A DNA stretch of 10,970 bases from an uncultured Lachnospiraceae bacterium (lineage in GTDB: Bacteria; Bacillota_A; Clostridia; Lachnospirales; Lachnospiraceae): NCBI GenBank assembly GCA_905200565.1, contig CAJKKX010000031.1:1-10970 (forward strand), written 5' to 3'. The notes below the pieces were generated by a model. The model saw nothing but the letters and a program-made list of their open reading frames with translations. It was not told where the DNA came from and searched no databases. This document shows positions 1-5,997 of this stretch, one piece after another. The translations under genes were made by a program, and so were the position numbers. Positions within the stretch are counted from its first letter, which is position 1. Every line of letters begins with the position of its first letter.

Positions 1-538
1 TTCCCAGAGCTGCCGCTGCCGGCGTGACCCGTCCGCCTTTTTTCAGATATTCCAGCGTATCTACGGCGAGATAGATCGAGGAGTGATATCCTCTCGCATC
101 CAGATCGTCTTTGATCTCGCTGGCGGAGAGCCCCTGATCGGCCATTTCCTTTGCTTCCAGAACGGAAATGCGCATGGTGACCGAAATGCGGTGATTATCT
201 GCAACGGCGACTCTGCCGTCGTAGTCTTCCGCAAGGGAGAGCGCCGTTTCGCAGGAGTTGCTCAATCCGCTGGACATGGGAATATGGATAATCTGATCGT
301 AACCCATCTTCAGAATACGATCCCAGAGGTCCATGACGTCGCCCGGAGAAGGCTGGGAAGTGGAAATGTTTTTTCCACCTTTCAGACTGGCATAAAATTC
401 CTCTTCCTCCAGATCCATACCTTCAAAACGAATGTTCCCATCTATGATGACGGGCATGGAGAGGACAAAGATTCCCCGCTCCTTTGCCTCCTTTGGCGAA
501 ATACCGCTGTTACTGTCTGTGACAACCGCTGTTTTCAT
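1..538 (-). CDS. DegV family protein (FakB-like fatty-acid-binding), partial at left edge
   Basis: The visible N-terminal 179 residues read from an ATG at 538; the 3' end lies outside the window. The start has an AGGAGG ribosome site ending about 8 bases upstream. The protein opens with MKTAVVTDSNSGI, the typical DegV strand 1 and loop. It then shows STSQPSPGD (about residues 58-66), IPMSSGLSNSCE (about 88-99) and LEYLKKGGRVTPA (about 161-173), all in family order. Known DegV/FakB proteins bind a fatty acid and present it to the kinase FakA for acyl-phosphate formation; no catalytic activity of their own is expected. The gene starts 19 bases after the stop of another DegV gene, so the two probably form an operon. 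The family call is firm. The lipid preference and the link to a FakA are inference, since no kinase gene is visible here. Confidence 0.9.
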   Translation of the reverse strand, partial: MKTAVVTDSNSGISPKEAKERGIFVLSMPVIIDGNIRFEGMDLEEEEFYASLKGGKNISTSQPSPGDVMDLWDRILKMGYDQIIHIPMSSGLSNSCETALSLAEDYDGRVAVADNHRISVTMRISVLEAKEMADQGLSASEIKDDLDARGYHSSIYLAVDTLEYLKKGGRVTPAAAALG

Positions 539-557
539 AAATATGATCCTCCTGCTT

Positions 558-1445
558 TTAGTCTGTCCGTTCGCTGCCCCAGAAAAACAGCGCGACAGTT
601 CCGGGGCCTGTATGACTTCCGATGGTGGTTCCTACATAATTGATCAATACCTTGCCGTTTAAATGTGGAAAGCGCGCTTCTACCAGGTCGGCAACCGCCC
701 TTGCGTCTTCATAGCAGCCGGAATGAGAGATATAACATTTTTGGGAATAGTTTGTCCCACCCTCTGCGAATTCCTCCATTTTATCCACGATGGCGTGAAT
801 GACTTTCTTTTTGGTGCGGATCTTAAAGCGTGGAACCAGATGTCCCAGATGATCCATGTTCAAAAGTGGACAGATGTTCAGCATACCGCCGAAAAATCCT
901 GCGGTACGGGAAATCCTTCCGCCTTTGATGTAGAAAGTAAGATCGGTGGAAAAAAACCAGTGATGCAGATGAAGCTTATGGGATTCTGCCCATTCCAGGA
1001 CTTCCTGAAGGGATTTTCCCTCATCACGCAGATCGGCGAGCTTATCCATCAGCAGACCGTATCCGGAAGATGCGCCCAGAGAATCCACGATAAAGATTTT
1101 ACGGTCCGGGTAACGGGCTTCCAGCTCCGCTTTGGCGATCCGGGCGGAATTAACCACGCCGGAGATGCCGGAGGAGAGGCAGACATGAAGGACGTCCTTT
1201 CCTTCCCGCAAGTATTTTTCGAAATAAGTCTCAAATTCATTTGCGTTGATCTGAGAAGTTTTTGTCTCGGCGCCCTCCTTCATGGCGAGATAAAAATCTT
1301 CAAAAGGGATAGATTTTCCAAGATCATCGGAATACTCTTTCCCGTCCAGTTCAAAGTGGAAACAGATATAGGAAATATTTCTGGTTGCAAAATGCTCTGC
1401 CGAGAGGTCTGCGGTAGAACAGCAGCTAATTACATAATCATTCAT
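558..1445 (-). CDS. DegV family protein (FakB-like fatty-acid-binding)
   Basis: A complete protein of 295 residues, the usual DegV length. Family landmarks in order are STADL near residue 10, KTSQINANEF (about 62-71), CLSSGISGVVNSA (about 88-100), FYIKGGRISRTAGF (about 171-184) and, near the C-terminus, the lipid-head-group loop GSHTGPGTVALFF. By analogy with FakB it should carry a fatty acid in a buried pocket and hand it to a fatty acid kinase in the cytoplasm. I chose the ATG at 1445, preceded by purine-rich AAAGAGA. An in-frame TTG at 1484 would add 13 residues but lies only a few bases from the predicted transcription start. It is the first gene of a two-gene unit with the left-edge DegV gene, which suggests two carriers of different lipid preference. 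Confidence 0.93.
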   Translation of the reverse strand: MNDYVISCCSTADLSAEHFATRNISYICFHFELDGKEYSDDLGKSIPFEDFYLAMKEGAETKTSQINANEFETYFEKYLREGKDVLHVCLSSGISGVVNSARIAKAELEARYPDRKIFIVDSLGASSGYGLLMDKLADLRDEGKSLQEVLEWAESHKLHLHHWFFSTDLTFYIKGGRISRTAGFFGGMLNICPLLNMDHLGHLVPRFKIRTKKKVIHAIVDKMEEFAEGGTNYSQKCYISHSGCYEDARAVADLVEARFPHLNGKVLINYVGTTIGSHTGPGTVALFFWGSERTD

Positions 1446-1494
1446 AATATTCTCTTTCTTTATTCGTAGGTTTGTTGGTATCAAAATTTCTTAG

Positions 1495-1523
1495 ATTGTA
1501 ACACTTTGCGCCTGTAAATTCAA
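1495..1523 (-). promoter_or_regulatory. Predicted sigma-A promoter for the DegV pair
   Basis: On the minus strand the -35 TTGAAT (1523-1518) and -10 TACAAT (1500-1495) are separated by exactly 17 bases. The -10 matches consensus at five of six positions. A start near 1488 would give a leader of about 43 bases before the ATG at 1445. Found by eye. Confidence 0.55.
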
Positions 1524-1562
1524 GCATAACGCGGAAATGTTACTTTTTTGCAGGGGAGCTGG

Positions 1563-1591
1563 TTGTAACCGGGGCGTTCGAATGGTATGAT
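1563..1591 (+). promoter_or_regulatory. Predicted sigma-A promoter for the DUF3786-like gene
   Basis: The -35 TTGTAA (1563-1568) and -10 TATGAT (1586-1591) are 17 bases apart. Transcription would start near 1598, directly before the ribosome site, giving a leader of only about 20 bases. This rules out the in-frame ATG at 1587, which falls inside the -10 box. Confidence 0.5.
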
Positions 1592-1598
1592 AAAACAA

Positions 1599-1606
1599 AA
1601 AGGAGG
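1599..1606 (+). promoter_or_regulatory. Ribosome binding site AAAGGAGG deciding the start at 1617
   Basis: A near-perfect anti-16S match ends 10 bases before the ATG at 1617. It lies downstream of the other candidate ATG at 1587, so only the 1617 start can use it. Confidence 0.8.
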
Positions 1607-1616
1607 AGCAGGGGAT

Positions 1617-2249
1617 ATGGAGTCAAATTATGAGAAACAGGTTCTTAGAGCGAGAACTCTGTTTTTGCAATATGATCAGGATGTGATGATCGATAAACTG
1701 CGGCTGAAAGCGGATGCAGAGTATCTGTATCTGACGCTTCTGGACAGAACGTACCGGATTGAAAGAAAAAGCGGTAAGGTCGAGGTGCGAAAGCAGGCGG
1801 GCTTTACCGTATGTCTGGATTATCAGGTCGTCATGATACTTTATGACATCCTGTGCCATTCCAAAGAAAGACCTGTGCTTTCCGGTACGTGGTGCGGGCT
1901 CTCTTCTTTGCAGATCACGCACAGCAGTCCTCCGGCAGACCGGTTTACCGCCCCGTTTGGGCGTGTGTTTTCCGGGAGAATCCAAAAGCTGGATGCTGCA
2001 TGTAAAGAGCTGAAGGGGAAAAAGCTATCCACACCTGCGAGCGCAGACGTTTGTTATCAGATACCGCTGTTTTCTTTTTATCCTGTCATTTTTCAGTTTT
2101 GGGATGGCGATGAGGAATTTCCACCGAAAATCATGCTGCTGTGGGATGAACATTCCCTGGACTTTCTAAATTTTGAGACTTTGTATTATGTGATGGGGCA
2201 TCTGCTGGAAAGATTAAAAAAATCTGTCGTTGACAAGGATTTTCATTAA
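1617..2249 (+). CDS. DUF3786-like protein of unknown function
   Basis: A 210-residue protein with no signal peptide or membrane segment, so probably cytoplasmic. I recognise the DUF3786 style from the C-terminal block (about residues 145-200): a PLFSFYPVIFQFW stretch, then GDEEFPPKIMLLWDEHSLDF, then a FETLYYVMGHLLERL helix. The N-terminal half has a YRIERKSGKVEV beta-hairpin followed by a helix (about 65-85) that resembles the family core. No catalytic motif is evident and no function is known to me; some DUF3786 proteins occur near corrinoid or anaerobic metabolism genes, but nothing here supports that. The dapA promoter begins inside its last codons (-35 at 2230). There is no terminator of its own, so its transcripts should run into the lysine riboswitch terminator. 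The family assignment is from memory and moderately sure. Confidence 0.75.
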   Translation: MESNYEKQVLRARTLFLQYDQDVMIDKLRLKADAEYLYLTLLDRTYRIERKSGKVEVRKQAGFTVCLDYQVVMILYDILCHSKERPVLSGTWCGLSSLQITHSSPPADRFTAPFGRVFSGRIQKLDAACKELKGKKLSTPASADVCYQIPLFSFYPVIFQFWDGDEEFPPKIMLLWDEHSLDFLNFETLYYVMGHLLERLKKSVVDKDFH

Positions 2250-2258
2250 TGCTATAGT
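2230..2258 (+). promoter_or_regulatory. Strong sigma-A promoter for the lysine riboswitch-dapAB transcript
   Basis: Perfect -35 TTGACA (2230-2235), 17-base spacer, -10 TATAGT (2253-2258, five of six). The -35 overlaps the 3' end of the preceding coding region. A start near 2265 leaves about 50 bases before riboswitch helix P1. Confidence 0.85.
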
Positions 2259-2310
2259 TAATGATAAGTTAATTGTCTGACAGAAAATGCGGAACAGTTA
2301 TGAAACAGAT

Positions 2311-2492
2311 ACATATTTTAGAGTAGAGGTCGCGTGCTTCAAAAGTAGCTCACCGGATGCGTTCAGGCGCAGTGGAACGTGAGAGAAAGGGGAGGACGCC
2401 GAAAGGTGCAGTACCTGAGGCTGTACGCTTGGGCATACAGTGAAGAACTGTATGACTCTCATCATTTCTGATGGGGAGCTCTCTGAAGAAGT
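2311..2492 (+). ncRNA. Lysine riboswitch (L box) upstream of dapA
   Basis: The leader carries the conserved L-box core. AGAGGTCGCG (2325-2334) is followed by CTTCAAAAGTA (2337-2347, the loop-E/kink-turn side of P2). Then come AAAGGGGAGGACGCCGAA (2386-2403) and GCTTGGG before helix P4. The helices can be drawn by hand. P1 pairs 2316-2323 with 2481-2488 (8 pairs, two G-U). P2 closes with CTCAC/GTGAG (2349-2353 with 2379-2383). P4 is CATACAGT/ACTGTATG around a GAAGA loop. The order and the roughly 180-base length match the B. subtilis lysC element as I remember it. Known role: binding L-lysine stabilises P1 and promotes termination before lysine-pathway genes. Its position in front of dapA fits exactly. 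Confidence 0.93.
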
Positions 2493-2520
2493 CGCTGATA
2501 TATGGAAAGATTCTTTGGAG

Positions 2521-2547
2521 CAGACCCTGAGGGTCTGTTTTATTTTT
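2521..2547 (+). terminator. Riboswitch-controlled intrinsic terminator before dapA
   Basis: CAGACCC (2521-2527) pairs perfectly with GGGTCTG (2531-2537) around a TGA loop and is followed by TTTTATTTTT. It ends one base before the dapA ribosome site. An alternative pairing of the P1 3' strand with bases 2511-2520 gives a plausible antiterminator (see findings). Confidence 0.92.
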
Positions 2548-2561
2548 AAGGAGGAAAAGAA

Positions 2562-3452
2562 ATGGCTATATTTACAGGAGCAGGTGTTGCAATCGTCACA
2601 CCGATGAAAGAAAATGGAGATGTCAACTATGAAGTTTTAGGAGAGATGATCGAGGAGCAGATTGCAGGCTCCACCGACGCGCTGATCATCTGCGGCACCA
2701 CAGGAGAATCTTCTACGTTAAGTCATGAGGAGCATCTGGATGTTATCAAATATGCGATTGATAAGGTGGCGAAAAGGATTCCGGTTATTGCGGGAACAGG
2801 CTCGAACTGTACCGGGACTGCGATCTATCTTTCACAGGAAGCAGAAAAATATGGCGCAGACGGGCTTCTGCTGGTGACGCCGTATTATAACAAAGCGACG
2901 CAGAAGGGACTGATCCGGCATTTTACTGCGGTGGCAGATTCCGTAAAGACGCCGATCATTCTGTATAACGTGCCGAGCAGAACGGGGTGCAACATCCTTC
3001 CGGAAACGGCGGTCGAGCTGGCAAAGAATGTGGAAAATATCGTGGCGATCAAAGAGGCCAGCGGAAACATTTCCCAGATTGCGAAGCTGATGCAGCTTGC
3101 GGACGGATGTATTGATGTGTATTCGGGAAATGACGACCAGATCGTACCGATCCTTTCTCTTGGAGGAAAGGGAGTCATCTCCGTACTTTCCAACGTTGCT
3201 CCGAAGGAGACGCATGACATTGTACAGCTTTATCTGGATGGAAAGGTAAAGGAAAGCTGCGCTTTACAGTTAAAAGCGCTTCCGCTGATCGACGCGCTTT
3301 TCTGTGAGGTAAACCCGATCCCGGTGAAGGCGGCGCTGAATCTTATGGGGAAGAAAGCCGGTATGCTTCGCGGGCCGCTGACAGAGATCGAGGAGGCGCA
3401 TGCCAGGAAGCTTGCGCAGGCACTGAAGGATTTTGGAATCGAATTAGCATAA
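2562..3452 (+). CDS. dapA: 4-hydroxy-tetrahydrodipicolinate synthase
   Basis: DapA condenses pyruvate with aspartate semialdehyde, the committed step of the lysine/diaminopimelate branch, in the cytoplasm. The 296-residue protein is a standard-length TIM barrel of the DHDPS/NAL family. Active-site elements are all visible: GTTGE at 45-49 (the Thr pair of the proton relay), TPYYN at 106-110 (tyrosine), YNVPSRTG at 135-142 (catalytic Tyr135 and substrate-binding Arg140) and the Schiff-base lysine Lys164 in VAIKEASG. Start ATG at 2562 has AAGGAGG (2548-2554) upstream. dapB follows after 18 bases, making a two-gene operon. A lysine riboswitch and terminator in the leader control it transcriptionally. 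The related N-acetylneuraminate lyases are excluded by context and by the GTTGE/YNVPSRTG set. Confidence 0.97.
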   Translation: MAIFTGAGVAIVTPMKENGDVNYEVLGEMIEEQIAGSTDALIICGTTGESSTLSHEEHLDVIKYAIDKVAKRIPVIAGTGSNCTGTAIYLSQEAEKYGADGLLLVTPYYNKATQKGLIRHFTAVADSVKTPIILYNVPSRTGCNILPETAVELAKNVENIVAIKEASGNISQIAKLMQLADGCIDVYSGNDDQIVPILSLGGKGVISVLSNVAPKETHDIVQLYLDGKVKESCALQLKALPLIDALFCEVNPIPVKAALNLMGKKAGMLRGPLTEIEEAHARKLAQALKDFGIELA

Positions 3453-3470
3453 GACCAGGAGGAGTACGAC

Positions 3471-4232
3471 ATGATAAAAGTAATAATGCACGGATGCAAC
3501 GGTCATATGGGACAGATGATTTCCGGTCTGGTAAAAGAAGATCCCGAAGTGGAGATCGTGGCGGGAATTGATGTCTGTGATAACGGACAGAATGACTATC
3601 CGGTGTTTAAAGGCATTGACGCATGTGATGTGGAGGCGGACGCCGTCATTGATTTCGCATCGCCGAAAGCGGAAGATGCGCTTCTGGACTACTGCGTAAA
3701 AAAACAGATTCCGGTCGTGGTATGCACAACGGGACTTTCGGAAGAACAGGTGCAGAAGGTAAAGGAGACTTCGGAAAAGGTGGCCGTCCTGCGTTCCGCC
3801 AATATGTCGCTGGGCGTCAATACACTTTTGAAGCTTTTGAAAGAGGCGGCGAAGGTATTTGCGGGAGCAGGCTTTGACATGGAAATCGTAGAGAAGCATC
3901 ACAAATATAAGGTAGACGCGCCGAGTGGAACTGCACTGGCGATGGCAGACAGTTTAAATGAAGCGCTTGGAAACGCATACACTTATAAATATGACAGAAG
4001 CCAGGAGAGAAAGGCGAGGGATGCGAAAGAAATTGGCATTTCAGCGGTGCGCGGCGGAAATATCGTAGGTGAGCACGATGTGATTTTTGCCGGAACGGAC
4101 GAGGTAGTTACCTTTAGCCATGCGGCTTATTCGAAAGCGGTATTTGGCAAAGGGGCGATTCAGGCCGCGAAATTTTTAGCGGGGAAAAAGCCCGGGCTTT
4201 ATGATATGAGCGATGTCATTGACGCACAATAA
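3471..4232 (+). CDS. dapB: 4-hydroxy-tetrahydrodipicolinate reductase
   Basis: DapB reduces the DapA product with NAD(P)H to tetrahydrodipicolinate. The protein has 253 residues, typical for the family. The N-terminal Rossmann motif GCNGHMG lies at 8-14. The catalytic block EKHHKYKVDAPSGTA spans 141-155, with His143 and Lys147 corresponding to E. coli His159 and Lys163. The C-terminal dimer/tetramer region contains GISAVRGGNIVGEHDV and FSHAAYSKAVFGKGA. The ATG at 3471 is preceded by GGAGGAG at good spacing. The gene is directly downstream of dapA, shares its lysine-responsive transcript, and ends just before an intrinsic terminator. No odd features. Confidence 0.97.
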   Translation: MIKVIMHGCNGHMGQMISGLVKEDPEVEIVAGIDVCDNGQNDYPVFKGIDACDVEADAVIDFASPKAEDALLDYCVKKQIPVVVCTTGLSEEQVQKVKETSEKVAVLRSANMSLGVNTLLKLLKEAAKVFAGAGFDMEIVEKHHKYKVDAPSGTALAMADSLNEALGNAYTYKYDRSQERKARDAKEIGISAVRGGNIVGEHDVIFAGTDEVVTFSHAAYSKAVFGKGAIQAAKFLAGKKPGLYDMSDVIDAQ

Positions 4233-4245
4233 ATGGCAGTTTTGG

Positions 4246-4277
4246 TTGCAGTCCACGCAGGTGGGCTGTAACTTTTT
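4246..4277 (+). terminator. Intrinsic terminator after dapB
   Basis: TTGCAGTCCAC (4246-4256) pairs with GTGGGCTGTAA (4261-4271) over 11 positions, two of them G-T, around a GCAG loop, followed by CTTTTT. Only 35 bases separate it from the next start codon and I see no convincing promoter there, so some readthrough into the lipoprotein gene is likely. Confidence 0.85.
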
Positions 4278-4312
4278 CCGGAGTTTTTGAGTTTGGTATG
4301 GAGGGGATAAAA

Positions 4313-5041
4313 ATGAAGAAAAACGCAGTATATATTCTGGGGCTTCTTCTTTGTCTGGGGGTATCCGGCTGCGCCGGACAGACACAGAAAGAGACGCAGG
4401 CGGAGACACAGACAGAGAAGAGCACGCAGCAGGCCACGGAAGCAGAAAGTGAGACAGAGACAGAGGCGGCCACGGAAGCAGCCAGGCAGGAACCGGTCAA
4501 TACGGTGATCGGTTCGCTGGTAGATATTGACTTAAAGCAGCTTGTGGTTCTGTCGGATAATGGGAACGAGATTATTTTTCCGATCAAAGGAGCAGAGCTG
4601 GATTTTCGCGGAGGATTTCGTGTGGGGAATCTGGTAGCGGTAGAATACACGGGAGAAATCGTGTCGCCAGACAGCAGAAAGGCGGATATTTCGGTTCGGC
4701 GGGTGGCTGATTCGGCGGATGTGCAGGAATTGCAGGAAGAGAAATCCGTAAGCGATACAGAAAACGGACAGGAAACGGAGACAGAGACAACGCAAAGTGA
4801 AGAATCCGGACAGGAGAAAGAAGAAGTCAAGAGCGTGCAGGGGAAAATTCAGAAGATGGATTTGAACAGCATGACGATTCTTACGGACGACGGGAAAACG
4901 TATACTTTTGGAATTATGAATGTAAGGATGTATTTTGCAAAAGGAATCAAAAAGGGCGTAAAGATTACGGTGTCTTATCAGGGAGAGCTTTCGGGAGAAG
5001 AAGCGAAAGTGATTTCCGTTACGGAAAAGGAGAGGGAATAG
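4313..5041 (+). CDS. Lipoprotein with a duplicated C-terminal domain, function unknown
   Basis: A 242-residue predicted lipoprotein. The signal peptide (MKKNAVYILGLLLCLG) ends in lipobox VSGC with the lipidated cysteine at 20, so the mature protein is anchored outside the membrane. A Thr/Glu/Gln/Ala-rich linker (about 22-60) precedes a domain at 64-130. A second acidic linker (about 138-172) leads to a second copy at 174-238. The copies share V.G....D......L.D.G....F and, later, F..G...G....V.Y.GE; both look like small all-beta folds. I chose the ATG at 4313 because GGAGGGG (4300-4306) sits six bases upstream; the ATG at 4298 overlaps that site. The stop is one base from the next start, so translation is probably coupled to the ArsC/Spx-like gene. 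I do not recognise a named family. Confidence 0.85.
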   Translation: MKKNAVYILGLLLCLGVSGCAGQTQKETQAETQTEKSTQQATEAESETETEAATEAARQEPVNTVIGSLVDIDLKQLVVLSDNGNEIIFPIKGAELDFRGGFRVGNLVAVEYTGEIVSPDSRKADISVRRVADSADVQELQEEKSVSDTENGQETETETTQSEESGQEKEEVKSVQGKIQKMDLNSMTILTDDGKTYTFGIMNVRMYFAKGIKKGVKITVSYQGELSGEEAKVISVTEKERE

Positions 5042-5042
5042 A

Positions 5043-5399
5043 ATGAACGTATTACTGATAGAGTATCCTAAATGCACGACGTGTAAGAAGGCAAAGAAAT
5101 GGCTGGAGGAGCATGGAATCGACTATACGGACAGAAATATAAAAGAAGAGAATCCAACGGAAGAGGAAGTAAGAGAATTTCATAAAAAGAGCGGCCTGTC
5201 TCTGAAACGTTTCTTTAATACCAGCGGGATGGTTTACAGAGACATGAAGCTGAAGGACAGGCTGACGGCGATGACAGAGGAAGAACAGTATGCGCTGCTG
5301 GGGACGGACGGAATGCTTATCAAGCGTCCGCTCATCGTCGCAGAGGATTTTGTCCTTGTCGGATTCCGGGAAAAAGAATGGGAAGAGCGTCTGGTGTAG
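5043..5399 (+). CDS. ArsC/Spx family thioredoxin-fold protein
   Basis: A 118-residue protein of the ArsC-like family (ArsC, Spx, MgsR, YffB). It starts with a beta strand and the redox motif C11-T-T-C14 (YPKCTTCKKAKKWLEEHGI), followed by YTDRNIKEENPTEEEV. The cis-proline region IKRPLIV lies at about 93-99, and the length is the family norm. The Arg in KRP and the CxxC pair are features of this fold. Family members act as arsenate reductases or as RNA polymerase-binding redox regulators. Sequence alone does not separate these roles, and no arsenic-resistance genes are nearby, so a generic family name is safest. It begins one base after the lipoprotein stop and ends 15 bases before greA. Its neighbour greA also acts on RNA polymerase, which mildly favours a regulatory role (inference). 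Confidence 0.9.
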   Translation: MNVLLIEYPKCTTCKKAKKWLEEHGIDYTDRNIKEENPTEEEVREFHKKSGLSLKRFFNTSGMVYRDMKLKDRLTAMTEEEQYALLGTDGMLIKRPLIVAEDFVLVGFREKEWEERLV

Positions 5400-5414
5400 G
5401 AGGAAGAGAGAGCG

Positions 5415-5918
5415 ATGGGTGAAAAGCTGACAAAGAGCGATGTGAAAAAGATCGAGCAGGAAATCGAACACCGGAAGCTGGTGGTTCGAAAGGAAGCGCT
5501 GGAGGCCGTAAAAGAAGCCAGAGCCCAGGGGGATTTAAGTGAGAACTTCGAATATCATGCGGCGAAAAAAGACAAAAACAGCAATGAGAGCAGAATCCGG
5601 TATCTGGAGCGCATGCTGAAAAATGCCCAGATCATCTCGGACGAGTCAAAGCCTGACGAGGTGGGAATCAATGATACAATTGTAGTCTATTTTGAGGACG
5701 ACGAGGAGGAGGAGACGTACCGGCTGGTTACCAGTATCCGGGGAAATTCTCTGGCGGGGCTGATCAGTACGGAATCTCCGATCGGAAAAGCCGTGCTTCA
5801 TCACCGGGTCGGTGACCGGGTGGAAGTGAAAGTAAATGACAGTTACGGTTATTTTATAGAAATCCGTTCCATTACAAAGACAGGAGAAGAAAGGTCGGAT
5901 CACATTCGCAGATTTTGA
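5415..5918 (+). CDS. greA: Transcription elongation factor GreA family
   Basis: GreA enters the RNA polymerase secondary channel and stimulates cleavage of backtracked transcripts. The 167-residue protein has the N-terminal coiled coil (about 5-75) with the tip motif GDLSENFEY at 39-47. Asp40 and Glu43 there are the acidic residues that coordinate the catalytic magnesium. A C-terminal FKBP-like domain follows, with the characteristic ESPIGKAVLHHRVGDRVEV at about 120-138. It is slightly longer than the usual 155-160 residues because of a basic tail after RSITK. AGGAGG overlapping the previous stop gives the ATG at 5415 a strong ribosome site. It is the last gene of a three-gene cluster ending at a bidirectional terminator. 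A second GreA paralogue may exist elsewhere in the genome, which cannot be judged here. Confidence 0.93.
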   Translation: MGEKLTKSDVKKIEQEIEHRKLVVRKEALEAVKEARAQGDLSENFEYHAAKKDKNSNESRIRYLERMLKNAQIISDESKPDEVGINDTIVVYFEDDEEEETYRLVTSIRGNSLAGLISTESPIGKAVLHHRVGDRVEVKVNDSYGYFIEIRSITKTGEERSDHIRRF

Positions 5919-5932
5919 AAGGAAACATAAAA

Positions 5933-5972
5933 AGGACTGCTGTTTCGTTATTTTACAGCAGTCCTATATTTT
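5933..5972. terminator. Bidirectional intrinsic terminator between greA and the convergent lipoprotein gene
   Basis: AGGACTGCTGT (5933-5943) pairs perfectly with ACAGCAGTCCT (5955-5965), 11 bp with an 11-base loop. The plus strand continues with ATATTTT. On the minus strand the stem is followed by a T run (complement of AAAAA before 5934), so it can serve both convergent genes. Confidence 0.9.
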
Positions 5973-5997
5973 AAATTACAAAAGTGAAAGGCAAAAA

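Noticed and set aside
1446..1484. An upstream TTG start at 1484 for the second DegV protein
   Set aside because: It adds 13 non-homologous residues and lies only about four bases from the predicted transcription start, leaving no room for a ribosome site. The ATG at 1445 gives the normal DegV N-terminus.
2311..2547. A T-box leader upstream of dapA
   Set aside because: There is no AGGGTGGNACCGCG-type T-box sequence. The conserved core instead fits the lysine riboswitch.
4216..4830. A 204-codon minus-strand frame with Ser/Cys/Val-rich sequence
   Set aside because: It is the antisense of the repetitive lipoprotein linker; low-complexity codons remove stops on the other strand. It has no ribosome site and crosses the dapB terminator.
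5043..5399. Naming the gene arsC or spx
   Set aside because: The CxxC motif and KRP are shared across the whole ArsC/Spx family and no arsenic genes are adjacent, so a specific symbol is not justified.
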